From Simmondsia chinensis (lineage: Eukaryota; Streptophyta; Magnoliopsida; Caryophyllales; Simmondsiaceae), in the NCBI GenBank assembly GCA_018398585.1, contig JAGTTD010000015.1, positions 5,213,001 to 5,277,000 of the forward strand: 64,000 bases of DNA. The letters are read 5' to 3'. How positions within the stretch are numbered: the stretch's first letter is position 1; each line of letters begins with the position of its first letter. The notes below the pieces were generated by a model. That model was not told where the DNA came from. It searched no databases and was given only the letters and a program-made list of their open reading frames with translations. Shown here piece by piece: positions 32,502-43,600 of this stretch. The position numbers and the translations under genes are program-made.

Positions 32502-35500
32502 CACCCCGCTAAAAAAAAAACAAAAGTATGTTAGTAATGTTACTAGAAAGCTTGATTTTCAAAATATTTTTCGTGTTTACCCTATTGGAAAGGCTGGGGT
32601 CTCTCGCTATTATGAAAAAGTGAATGTAATATCTTAATTAAGAAGTACTCATCTCATTTTATTTATGTTAATGTGCATTGTTGTGAGTTGGGTATTAAAT
32701 GATCACACTGTTTCTTGTATGGTGAACGCGAACAAAGCAAAACGTCCTGTTTTCTAGACAAACTTGACGAGCTACTTCGATGATATGGATCAACTATTGT
32801 GTTTCGCTTGTGATTTTAGTGCTATTACCTCGGCTTCCAGCAAGCTCCATGGTTGTGTAGTTACCGATTCTCAGTTAGAATGGGTAGTGAACTTCTTAAA
32901 CCTGTAATCTTGTTGAGATTGCTTCTCAGGGGTGCCGTTATTCATGGTCCAACAAACAAGGGGAAAGTCGTAATGTTAAAGAGTGTATTGATAAAGTTGC
33001 CGCAAATCAGGGATGGCTCTCTTTGTTACCAAATGTGACAGTCCTAATCCTTCTTGCTATGACCTTGACCACTCGCAACTTCTGATTCTTCTTCATAGCC
33101 CCTATCAACCAAAGAAAAGGGACCCTAAATTCGAGTCTAAATGGCTCATTGAGGATGAATGCCTAGATACAATTAAAAAGGGTGGAACATCGGTGGGGTT
33201 GGCTCAACAATGTTCTCTTTATACAAGAAAATGAATTCTTACAGGAAGGCCCTCAAGGACTGGAGTATTAGAAGGAGAAAATTTGACTTCTTCAACTATG
33301 CGTCGGAACATTTGACCAAGCTTCAAAGTAGAGGAACTTCGGAACTTGAGAGGAAAGAAGGGGAAGACCTTAAAAAAGAAATGGAGAAATGGTGGGCAAC
33401 CGAAGAGAGGTTTTGGCATCAAAGGTCCAGGATTAATTGGCTTTCTTATGGGGACAAAAATACCAAGTTCTTTCATGCCATTTCATCCAAAAGGAAAAGA
33501 AGGAATACCATATTCAAATTGAAGATTGATGAGAATGACTGGGAATACAATCAACCAAAGATAAAGAAACACATTGCTAATCACTTCCAAGCCTTCTATG
33601 CAATGAAGGGAACGTCAAACAAAGATGATGTATTGAAGGAGGTGAGTCGAGTGGTCACATATGATATGAACGAAGCCCTTGCTGCTACGGTTTTGGACAT
33701 TGAAATTAAAGAGGTTGTCTTCCAACTTGGGGGATTGAAGGCTCCAGGCCGGGAAGGCTTTCTAGGTATTTTCTACACGTCCTTTTGGAACACAATCTTG
33801 AATGATGTCATTTCCGCTGTTAAAGGCCTTTTTAAGAGTCGTAAAATGCTTAAAGTTCTTAATTTCACAAACATTATTTTGATTCCTAAAACCCCCCATC
33901 TCGAGATCATTCACAATTTTCTTCCTATTAGCTTATGCAACTTTAGCCACAAAATCATCACAAAAATCCTTACTAACCGTCTCAAGCCTTTTATGAATGA
34001 TATCATCTCCCAATCCTAGGCGACTTTTTCCTAGGCGACTTTCATCAAAAGTCACCTCATTCAAGATAACATCATTATTGCTCATGAAACCGTCCATGCC
34101 CTAAAAATCATCGTCGGGGTAAAACGCATTTTATGGCTCTCAATCTCAACCTTGCGAAAGCTTATGACCAAGTCAAGTGGCCTTTTATCGAAGATGCTCT
34201 TGCAAAATTAGGCTTTGCTAGTGTGTTCATTGATTGGGTTATGGAATGTGTTACAACGGCTCATGTCTCCCCGGTTGTGAATGGGACGCGTCTTAAGTCT
34301 TTTCCAATCAGAAGAGGCCTTAGACAAGGGGATCCCCTCTCCCTGTTTCTCTTCCTTGTCGTTATGGATTGTCCATCGTGACTCATCAACAAGGCTGAAT
34401 GCTCCGGTCTTTGGGTTAGATTTCATATAAAGCCAGCTTGTCCGGGCCTTACCCATATTCTCTTTGCGGATGATTGTGTTCTATTTTTCCAAGCTACTCC
34501 TCACACTTGCTGAATGATCAAGGATATTCTGGATAAATTTTGTCGGGCCTCAAGTCAAGAGGTTAACTTCCACAAGTCTTATGCTTTAATTTCCTCATGC
34601 GCCCCTCGAGACACTAAGAAGGAATGCTTAAGAATTTTGGGAGTTTAGCTCATGAAGAATAATGAATGGTACTTAGGTTCCCGTCTTTTGTAGGGAAGGT
34701 CTAAGACAATGACTTCTCTCTTTTCTTTTTTGAAATGATTAGAAATAAAATTCAAGGATGAAAAGCCAAGTTTCTATCTCATGCCGGGAGAGAGGAACTC
34801 ATTAAGTCCATTATGTCGGTCATCCCGTCTTTCGTTATGAGTTATTTTAAAATCCCTACTTCCTTTGCCAAGAAGATTAATAGTGTGATTGGGAGATTTT
34901 GGTGGAAAGACGGGTCTTGTGATGATAAAGGTGTCCATTGGGCAAGTTGGGGTAAATTATCCAAACCAAAATCTTTGGGAGGCCTTGGTTTTCCGAATTT
35001 AGTGGGTGCCAACCTCGCCTTGCTTGCCAGGAATACTTGGAGGGCTATTGAAAATCCGAATGCTTTTTGGATTCATGTGTTGAACAGGATTTACTTCCCC
35101 ATTGGCTTCATTATAAATGCAAAAGTGGGTCATAACCCCTTATGGGGTTAGAGAAGCATGCTTGAAAGAAGACCACTTATCAAAAAGAGTATTCGCCGGA
35201 ACGTAAAAAGCGGGAATAATATCAACATTTGGAATGATAAATGAATCCTGGACCTTCCCAGCTTTGTTGTTCCCCAATCAGAGCTGGTCATCAGTCGCCC
35301 CCCAAAGTCAAGGAGCTTATTTGCCCCGATGCAAGAATATGGGATGCACGTAAGATTACCGGTCTTTTCAACAAGCAGGTGGCGGATTGTATTTGTCAGA
35401 TCCCGGTTAGAGATCACTCACAACCGGACTACTTGGTCTAGCACTTCAACACTAATGGCAGGTACACGGTTAAATTGGGTTATGCTCTACGGTCCTCTTT

Positions 35501-36445
35501 GGATTTCGGTGGATTTGACAAAATAGGTGAGGGCTCTAGTTAGCAAGCAAACCATGATCATGCTATGAGGCTTATGTGGGTCGCAAATGTCCCCCCAAAA
35601 GTTCATGATTTTCTTTGGCAGGCCCTTTCAAACACCCTTGCCACTTGTGACAATATTTTTTAAGGGGATTATTATGGACCCAAGTTGCGCGAGGTGTGGG
35701 GATAGTGTGAAAACGGTGGAACATTTTTATTCTTTTTCCCCTTTGCTAAAGATTCGTGGTTTGCCTCGAACTTAGGCTACAAACTGAACCCCAATGGCTT
35801 CGAAAGTTTCATCCAGTGGTAGACCGCTATTCATGAGGAATTGGATATATCCCATAATATTTTTATGTTTATTTGTTTCCTCTACTGGGAACTCTGAAAG
35901 GAAAGAAACGACTGAGCTCTGAATCACTTTTCTTCCCCTCCAGCCATGGTTGTGTGTCGTGCTAGTGTAGCCGCCAACTCCTTCCTTGCGGTTAGCTCCC
36001 TTGTCAGCTATGTGGAGGGGCTTGTGCAGCATCACCCCGTTCAGCTAAGGTGGTCCCCTCCTCCTTGAGGCACCATTACAATCAATATTGATATTGCTTA
36101 CGAGGCCACCTCCCATAGTATCAGTGTGGCCATGGTAGCTCATTCGGATGCTGGCCTCATTCAGGGAGGCTGGTGCTGCTCGATTTCAGCTCACTCGGTT
36201 TTGGTTAGGGAGTCGCTGGCCATTCAGGCAGCTTGCACCTTGCCATATCTCATAATTGGAAGGACATTATTATCAAATCGGATAACAAAGGAGCAATCAA
36301 CGCCAGTTCTTCCATGGCCATTCCTCCGTCTTGGGAAATTGCCTCTATTGTTAACGATGTTAGATGTTTGGCTCGTTGTTTTTCTTCTTATATTTTTGTG
36401 TGGGCTCTGCGATGTTGTAATATAGTGGCGCATTGTACTGCCTGA
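32341..36445 (+). pseudogene. L1 ORF2 (endonuclease, reverse transcriptase, RNase H), broken
   Basis: Starts MSIICWNYRELGQP at 32341, the usual L1 endonuclease opening (MxIxxWNxRGLG), then FSMETKQTH. A C30 tract follows at 32469-32498. RT region 33210-34019: SRINWLSYGDKNTKFFHA, LGGLKAPGREGF, FTNIILIPKTPHLEIIHNFL. Continues at 34133 with LNLAKAYDQVKWPFI and RRGLRQGDPLS. The FADD active site is intact at 34462-34473. 34813-35151 is the connection region (GKLSKPKSLGGLGFPN). 35587-35740 holds the zinc-binding segment (CARCGD, VEHFY). RNase H at about 36070-36445 has IIIKSDNKGAINASS and NIVAH. Multiple stops and frameshifts. Confidence 0.9.
32469..32498. repeat. C30 homopolymer in LINE ORF2
   Basis: Thirty consecutive C interrupt the endonuclease coding sequence and are followed by a CCACCCCGCTA10 stretch. 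The length may be affected by sequencing or assembly. Confidence 0.9.
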
Positions 36446-36586
36446 CACCATCTTGGAAATTGTTGTAACCACGACTGGTGTTCCAGCGCTCCTTCTCACT
36501 TCTTTTGATTGCATTAGCAAATTTGAACGGGATATAATTTCAGGCTCGGGCTTTCTTGTGCTCAAAAAAAATATATCTACCTCACA

Positions 36587-37564
36587 AGTTATCTAAGAAG
36601 AAGTTCCTTTTTCATATTTTACTCGCGTATAAATAGATTAATTGATCGAGGTTAAAATCTTTACGATCCCTTTCCATCCCCACTTGTCACCCCCAACCAT
36701 CGCCGTCATCACGGCCATACCTCATACCCCACCCTCCCATAAGTGGTCTCCCCCTGTCACTGTTGGTCTGCAGCCGCTCTGTGAGATGAGTATATTCTTT
36801 TTTTTTTATTTTTTTGTTAATATACATTTAGTAGTATAAATGTGTTATCATTCGATCAGAGGATATAGCAATAGCTTAACTAATATATTTGTTGTAGAAT
36901 TTGGTTACTAAATAGCCTAATTATGATGTATTTTACTTAAAAATTTAGTAATTAGGCTAAAGCTCCACTATTAAGCATCGTTAAAATCTATCGAAGGCGT
37001 GGACATAAATATTCAGAAAATAGGGGCAGTTTTGTTTTGATTTTCAAAATAATGAAAAGTAAACATTATTCGTTTTGCCCCTGATAGGCTAATTAATTGC
37101 TTGCTCCTACACCCTGGTCATGCATGTGATTGCTTAGCTTCCTCAATACAATTCCTCCTTAGGGAGCGAACAAGACAATTGTCCTCATTTATCCCTCCCA
37201 GGGGACGTGCACCACAATCTAGTACCCCAATTTGTGTTTCTTTGGGGTGTCTTTCAGCCATTCATCGTGAAAGTAGTAGACAATTGAGATGGCTTATTTA
37301 GAGCTTGTTTGATAGCAGAAAATAATTTTCTTTTTTATTTTCATTTTTCTTTTCATCTTCAGTTTTCATTTTCTTGTTTTGCAATATAAAAAACTGGAAA
37401 ATACGTTCAAGTAATTCATGTTTTCCAATTTTCTAAAACTGTGAATGATACATAAGTAATACTTGTAAATCCAAAAATCGAATAATATGACTCGAACTCG
37501 GTTCGAATGATTATGTCTTCGATTTGAAAGTTGAAAATGATACACCTAAGTAATTCTTGTAAAT
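36587..37564. other. Intergenic with short repeats, no gene
   Basis: 36687-36790 is C-rich and 36792-36815 T-rich. 37310-37420 has TTTAGAGCTTGTTTGATAGC, similar to Tourist-like MITE ends, but no closed element was found. A phrase ATGATACAYMWAAGTAATWCT is repeated near 37446 and 37539. Confidence 0.35.
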
Positions 37565-38061
37565 ATGGATGGCAATTAGGAGGGTAAAACTCGTTATCTG
37601 TGGGCCTCATTCGGGGCTGGTATGGATGCTAGTGAGATGGGTAGCGGGTACGGGTATGGTTCAAGTTCAAATATCAACTATGGGTATGGAGCCTACTTCC
37701 ATATCCACCCCACATCCACCTCACATTATTTGTCTCATTTTATATTTATTAATTTAAACATAAAAATAGGATTTATATACTCAATTTATCTATTAAAATG
37801 TATCAAGTATACTTAGATTACAAAATATAATTCTAAACAATTACATGTGCGAATATAGATAGTTATCAGATATAAAAATTGCAAAGGGTACGGGGCGGGT
37901 AGTGGATACCTATTGGACACCTGCAGATAGTAGAACGCAGTATGGGGTTTGGGTATGGGTGGTACCCACCCCGCTATCCACTTAATATGTGTGGTGAATA
38001 ATGGGGCAACTATGGATACTGAATTTGGATCGTAGGTACGGGTACAAAGGTGGCACCCCTA
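37565..38061. mobile_element. Possible hAT-type MITE rich in GGGTA
   Basis: The left end is TATGGATGGCAATTAGGAGG. The right end, in reverse complement, is TAGGGGTGCCACCTTTGTAC. Both flanks of the interior have many GGGTA and GGGTATGG motifs. The two 8-bp flanks do not match, so the borders are tentative. A related unit occurs at about 39215-39600. Confidence 0.45.
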
Positions 38062-38087
38062 CCCAAAAGTTAGTCAAACATTAAGAA

Positions 38088-38255
38088 CAAAGAGTAATTT
38101 ATTGTTCAAATAAATCCAAACGGCAGTGGGTGTGTATAAAATAGGTCTCTCATCCAACACTTATTCATTGGTAGCGTCACAATATCGTGGTTCATGTATG
38201 AAATGAAGAGAATGGTGGTGTCCCAACAAATAACTACAAAGTTTACACTCTTTCA
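38088..38255 (+). repeat. Duplicated segment, copy 1
   Basis: Shares an ordered series of phrases with 39120-39690: GTATAAAATAGG, CTYATCCAAC, TTCATGTATGARATGA, RAGAATRRTG, AACAAATAAC and TTTACACT. Copy 1 is interrupted on its right by the hAT MITE at 38256. Confidence 0.6.
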
Positions 38256-38936
38256 TAGGGGTGTTCAAATACCGGTCCGGACCGGTCATTCGGTCCAAGA
38301 CCGGACCGGACCGATTCATTTTCGGTTCGGTCCGGTCCAGTCTAAACCCCAAAAACCCAAGACCAGACCGAAAACCCGAATGATGTTGTTAGGCCTCCTA
38401 TACATTTTATTAGATTATAAGTAAACTATTTTAGACTAATAACATTGGGGCTTAAAATTGGTTTAAAATAGCCCTTAAACACCTATATTAAATTATCTTA
38501 TTTGTTGTAATGAAAACTATTACATTTTGTATATTACTACGGCTTTTATGTATAATTATTTCAAGTTAATTTATAAAGAATTTCATTGGTTATTATTGAA
38601 GAATCAAGAAATATGAGAATTAAATCAAAGGGGCCACATTGTCGAGGTCGAGTTTAGTAACTACAAGTTGTTATGATGAGTCGAGGTATTTGTGGGTGAT
38701 CATGTGTATTTGTATATTTTCTAGTATTTCTATTGTTTATTTTTTATTTTTTCTATTAGTTGCCTTTAAAGTTGACCAAATTTGACAAAATGTGCTAAAT
38801 TTAACTTATATTAAAAAATAAAGAAATGATAATCGGTGCGGTCTGATATTCGGTCTTCAAAAGAGGCCAATTTTGGTCTTCAATCCGGCCCGGTTTGGTC
38901 CAGTCCAGTCTGAGTTTGGACCGATGAACATCCCTA
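38256..38936. mobile_element. hAT-type MITE rich in CCGGTCCGGACC
   Basis: 681 bp. The ends are TAGGGGTGTTCAAATACCGG, and TAGGGATGTTCATCGGTCCA from the right end in reverse complement. Flanks are CTCTTTCA (38248-38255) and CTCATTCA (38937-38944), 7 of 8 matching. GGTCCGGTCC and CGGACCGGACCG arrays sit next to both ends. No ORF of note; non-autonomous. Confidence 0.85.
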
Positions 38937-39119
38937 CTCATTCATACGATTATGTAAACTATTTTATTAAATACATCTAACTTATAAACTAAAAAAATTA
39001 TTTTACAAGATCTATGAAATAAAAAAGGTAAATTACAAACTAGTACCCTGAATTTTGATGATATGCTAATTTTAAGTTGACAAACTTTCTGAAATAATAT
39101 TTTAATCTAAAACTTATAT

Positions 39120-39690
39120 TTTTTAATAAAATAGTCCAAATAGCAATGAATAAGGGTATAAAATAGGCTTCTTATCCAACTTTTCTTTGCTAGTTATGTC
39201 TCAACATTGTTGTTTATAGGGATGCCAATAAGGCAGGTAAACCCGTTACCCTTAGGTGTGGGTACAAGTGAAGTGGTTAGTGGGTACTGGATGGGTACGC
39301 GTGACCATACCCGCAGCAGATAAGGGACATGTATGGGTATAAATATAATGTTGTATCTACCCCACCTCACTCCGTATCCATCCCGCCCCACCTCATGCCT
39401 ATCATGCCCACTTTATACTCGCTCCAATTTACACCTAATTGACTCTCAAAGTAAAAAAAATAATATGTACTCATTTAATAACCTAATTAGTGATATATCA
39501 ATCTTATAGTAAAATATAATTTAATACTAAAAAATAGTATTGAACAATTAATATAAGTGAGTATAGATAATTGTTTAGTATCCATATTGGGGCCCCAGCT
39601 GTTCATGTATGAGATGAGAAGAATAATGAATATATGATGGGTTCGCTAACAAATAACAATAAGTTTTACACTATTTCACATTGTTACTTC
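39120..39690 (+). repeat. Duplicated segment, copy 2, with GGGTA-rich insertion
   Basis: Second copy of 38088-38255, split by about 385 bp (39212-39600) that starts TAGGGATGCCAATAAGGC and is full of GGGTA, TACCC and CCCACC motifs. The insert is the same kind of sequence as 37565-38061. Comparing both copies gives the approximate empty site, after CAACATTGTTGTT. Confidence 0.55.
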
Positions 39691-39960
39691 GGTGATTCAC
39701 AATTTTAGGAGATAAAACTTTTTAAATTACTACTTCAGTGACTAACTTGTCCATTTTAAACTATTCGGGTGACTAAATAAGACTTTTATTACAAGTTGGG
39801 TCACTACTTCCAAAATTTGACTAGAGTGACCAATTTATCTATTTTAAACCACTTGAATGACTAAACTAGACTTTTTTTGGAGTTTAATGATTAAATCTTC
39901 CAAAATTTAACTGGAGTGACCAAAATGTTCATTTGTTGCCACTTTGGTGGCCAAAAAGGG
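39670..39960. repeat. Degenerate tandem repeat (about 50-bp period)
   Basis: Repeated phrases CTTCRGTGACTAA, TTGTCCATTTTAAACTA, GGTGACTAAATAAGAC, AGAGTGACCAATTTATC, GAATGACTAAACTAGAC and GGAGTGACCAAAATGTTC. Each unit pairs a GTGACYAA phrase with a CATTTTAAACYA phrase. No coding sequence. Confidence 0.65.
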
Positions 39961-40253
39961 ACTTAAGTCTGTCACAAGTCATCCATTTCAAAAGAAAATA
40001 ATACACAATAACTACTTCATACGAGTCAAATATCGAGTCGGATATTTAATCGAGTATCTTTTAATACTCAAACTCAGTTAATTTGAATTTGAGTCGAGTA
40101 TCATTCGACAAGCTGCTCGCGAAAGGCTCCAATAGTTTACACCCCTAGTAGATACTGATATATAATATATCCAGTAAAAAATTTAATAAATTAAAAATCA
40201 GATTTATAATATGTAATTTGATGAGGAGGGGAGAGTCATAGGATGACGAGGGT

Positions 40254-40664
40254 GGTCAAAATTCAGGGACCCTCTCTCCTTCTCTCTCTCTCTCTCATGT
40301 CGACTTCCATAACTCTCTCACTGTCCCCACTCACTTTCATAATCCATTTTTTCTTATATTATGCTATTATTATAAAATAAAATTATAGTTTATATTATTT
40401 ATAAATTATATTATTTCATTATAACTAATAGATTTTACTATTATAATAAAAAATTCATACTCTCTAAACAAAACAAAAAAATAAATAAAAGCTGACGTGC
40501 TCGTTTCCCTATTTATTTATTTACTGATTTATATAAAATAATTCTGCACTGAGAGGGGAGAGAGAGAGAGAGAGTCACGCAGAGCTCCATTCAAAAGATC
40601 CTCTTCTCTGCTGCAATTTTTTTTTGATTTCACAGAGAGAGAGAGAGTGTGTGTTGTGGGTTCA
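40254..40664 (+). promoter_or_regulatory. Remorin gene promoter and 5' leader
   Basis: A TATA box TTTATATAAAATA lies at 40528-40540. Transcription would begin about 30 bp downstream, around 40560-40570, at the start of a GA-repeat leader (GAGAGAGAGAGAG at 40560-40574 and again at 40635-40648). A CT-rich block (CTCTCTCTCTCTCTC near 40280-40297) lies upstream, similar to pyrimidine patches of plant promoters. The start site is inferred, not observed. Confidence 0.6.
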
Positions 40665-43600
40665 ATGGAGTACGAACGAATTGACAAACCTCAGGTACTA
40701 TACTTTGCTTTTGTACCCCATTTTATCCCCGTTTCTTGTTTTTAGCTTCTAATTTCATTTTAATTGTTATTTTGATTTCCCCTTTTTGTTTCTTCAACTG
40801 GGTTAGTCCCATTTTTCTGCAAAATGTTTGGGATCTTGTTCGATCTGGGTAGATTTTTAAAAATTGCTTGTACTTGTTTATGGGAGTATGTTAAATTAAA
40901 AGGTGGGGTGTGTTGAAAGGTTGAACTCATGGGCTTGGTATATATAAGATCTACCTGTATTTTTAGGTGAGTTGAAATTTTAAAGCTAATTGATATTAGA
41001 TGGAGTAACTCACTGGGTTTATAAGTTGGTTTGTTCTTTCTTACAACTCTAATGTGAGATTTTCACTAAACTTACGTGTGAAATCTGTAACAAAAGGCCT
41101 GACCCATGAAGCAGACATACATAAGATTTACTTATATGTTCAAGTGAGTTTCATCCTAAAAAATCAATTAGCATTAGGTGGAATACGAACTGAATTTATA
41201 AATTGATTTCTTTTTTCTTAAAACTTTTACGTGAGATTTTTAAAAGACTTACATGTAGAGTTTTAACGGGTTGGGGTAATTTTAGTGCATTACTATGAGT
41301 TTTGAATTGATTGTTGAGATTTTTTATGCATTTTTTTGATGATTTTGACACTTTTATGAACAGGGTGAACATGGAATTAATAAAGAAAGATCCTTTTGTT
41401 CATTTAGATGTGATTTTCCTCCGAGGATGTGTTGGATTTTATTGGGTTTAATTGGCGTCCTTTTTTGAAATATCATAAGAACAAATTAATCAATGGATGT
41501 TTTACATTGAGTATGTGATTATTGGGTTTGCTTTTAAGAATTTGTTAGATTTGATATTTTTGGTACGGGGTTAAAATTATGGAGTTAATTATTCTCAGTA
41601 TAATATTTAATGGGTTAATCATTACCGCTATAGGAACATTTAGGTTTTGTATATTGAAAAAATTACTTTCCAGATCTTTTTGATTATGGTCGTGCAACAC
41701 TTTTAACCAATATTGGGGTAAAAGTTTGTATGGGATAATTTACTTTTCTTTAAAAAAAATGACTTTAAAAGTAGTCATTTTTTGCTTAACCATAACAACT
41801 TTTCAAAAAATTGCATTCAAAAGTTTAAATGTTTTCAATCAACAACTTACATTAACGCTGTTAGTATTTTGTTCAGGGCACACATGTGATTTTACATAGG
41901 TTATGTATAAAATTAGGAAAAATATACATGTTGCATTTAGCTCAGTTGATAAAGCATTATACTATTTAGGTGACTCTATACGCAGGTTCAAATCCCTGTA
42001 CACATAAGCATGTAGTGGGATTCGAACTGAGCTAACACCAAAGGCGGTAAAATGTTTGTATAGGATAAATTAGGATTTTTTACAACCACCTTAAAAACTT
42101 ACCCGGATAGTGATTTACCCGTTTGATGATTTGGCAAGCTTGTTAATTTGATGTATTATTGGATGTAGACTGGTATTATATCTCCAAGTAAATTGAGGAT
42201 GAAGTTGATGGGGCCACCCCATCAAAAGAAAAAAGATGGCTCAAATAGTAATTCTTCAAGAACATCTCCCTCAAAGCTTGCAGATTCGGAATTTGTCAAG
42301 AACAACTTACTTGCCTCCAATAGTGAAGATTTTGATGATGAAGGTTTGTACTTCAATTATCGAAGAACGTCTCTACTTGAGTTTCTATTTTCTCTAGCTT
42401 CTTTTATATGTGCTTTCTCTCGTTTTCGTTTTCCAAAATACGCTCTATCTGTGTCTGTGTAGTGGAGAATTTGTTACTAAGTCTATGAACATGGAGACTT
42501 TGGAGATAGAAAGAACGAGTCTCTACAGAAATGAAGTGGAAGGTTCCATCTCAAAATGCAACCATTTGTATTTATGAAGACCTTTCATGTCACTGATGGA
42601 GTACACATTATTTTTTGAGTCTCTAAAGCAACTGTTTGTCTTCAAAAACAATTTTACATACTAGATACACAAAACCCCTCTTGGAAATGCTCTTAGTTAG
42701 GCCTGTGTTTGAGTTCATATTATACAATGTGGTATTACAAGCGCACAAAATGAAAAAGGAACATAGTGTTCAGGAATCAACTATCCCAAAAGTTTAAGCT
42801 GATGAGTGAAGGTCCATGTATGATTTATACTCTTAACATGCCCCTCACGCCAATGCCCGTTGGGCTTGAAGCGTGAATATTGCATATTTGCCGATCTCAT
42901 ACCTTGTGCCGGAATTATATTAATATTAAAAGTGGGGCTATTGAGATTCAAACCCGTCTTTTTGGCTCTCATATTGTGTCAAGGAACCAAATATTCTAAC
43001 AGTTTAAGTTGATGAGTGAATGACTAGAAATGATTTATACTCTTAACATATAGTGGGGGAAAAATGAAGTCAAGATGTGAAACAATGGCCAATCTGGTGT
43101 TTTAGTTAGTCCTCAGTGATTCATCTGACCTGTATTTATTGCAACTAAACAGATTGGTCACTGACATATTGATTTATCGATGTCGCTTCTGCAGTTCCAA
43201 GCCTCGAACCGTCCTCTGTAAATCCATGCAACCAGATTCTATCAAATTCTATACAAAGTGACCATAATGAGCAAAAGAGAGGTAATGGTGACACCAATCG
43301 TGCCAAAGGGCCACAAACTTCAAGAGGCGATGGTGGCAATATGAGTGCAGTTCACCCAGTGAAATCTATCGATGATGAAAATGTTGATTATGATAGTAAT
43401 GCAAGTTCATCGAGCTTCGAGTTTCACAAGGGAGAGAGGGCTGTACCGAAATCTTTGTCACGGTCATTCTCTAGGCCTACATCTTACAAGTGGAACGATG
43501 CAGAAAAATGGATAATGAATAAGCAATGTGCACAGACTAATCCGAGAAGTCACAGTTTGCAAAGTCAGTCGAATCGTGCACCTGTGGTGAATACCGTGAA

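Larger units (their letters stand above)
30552..36576 (+). mobile_element. Near full-length L1 LINE (plus strand), decayed
   Basis: About 6.0 kb with leader (30552-30974), ORF1 (30975-31640) and ORF2 (32341-36445: endonuclease, RT, zinc-binding region, RNase H), then a short A-rich tail at 36564-36571. CTACCTCACA occurs at 30542-30551 and 36577-36586, a probable 10-bp target duplication. It has many stops and frameshifts and a 30-base C run in ORF2. Belongs to the plant L1 group whose ORF1 is DUF4283 plus a CCHC knuckle. Confidence 0.9.

Noticed and set aside
30975..36445. Several separate protein-coding genes
   Set aside because: All frames line up in order as ORF1 and ORF2 of one L1 LINE with stops and frameshifts.
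37565..38061. Confident hAT MITE
   Set aside because: The ends look right but the 8-bp flanks do not match, so it is kept only as a low-confidence feature.
41934..42010. Functional tRNA gene
   Set aside because: The acceptor stem does not pair and the T-loop is irregular; the A and B boxes alone fit a tRNA-derived repeat better.
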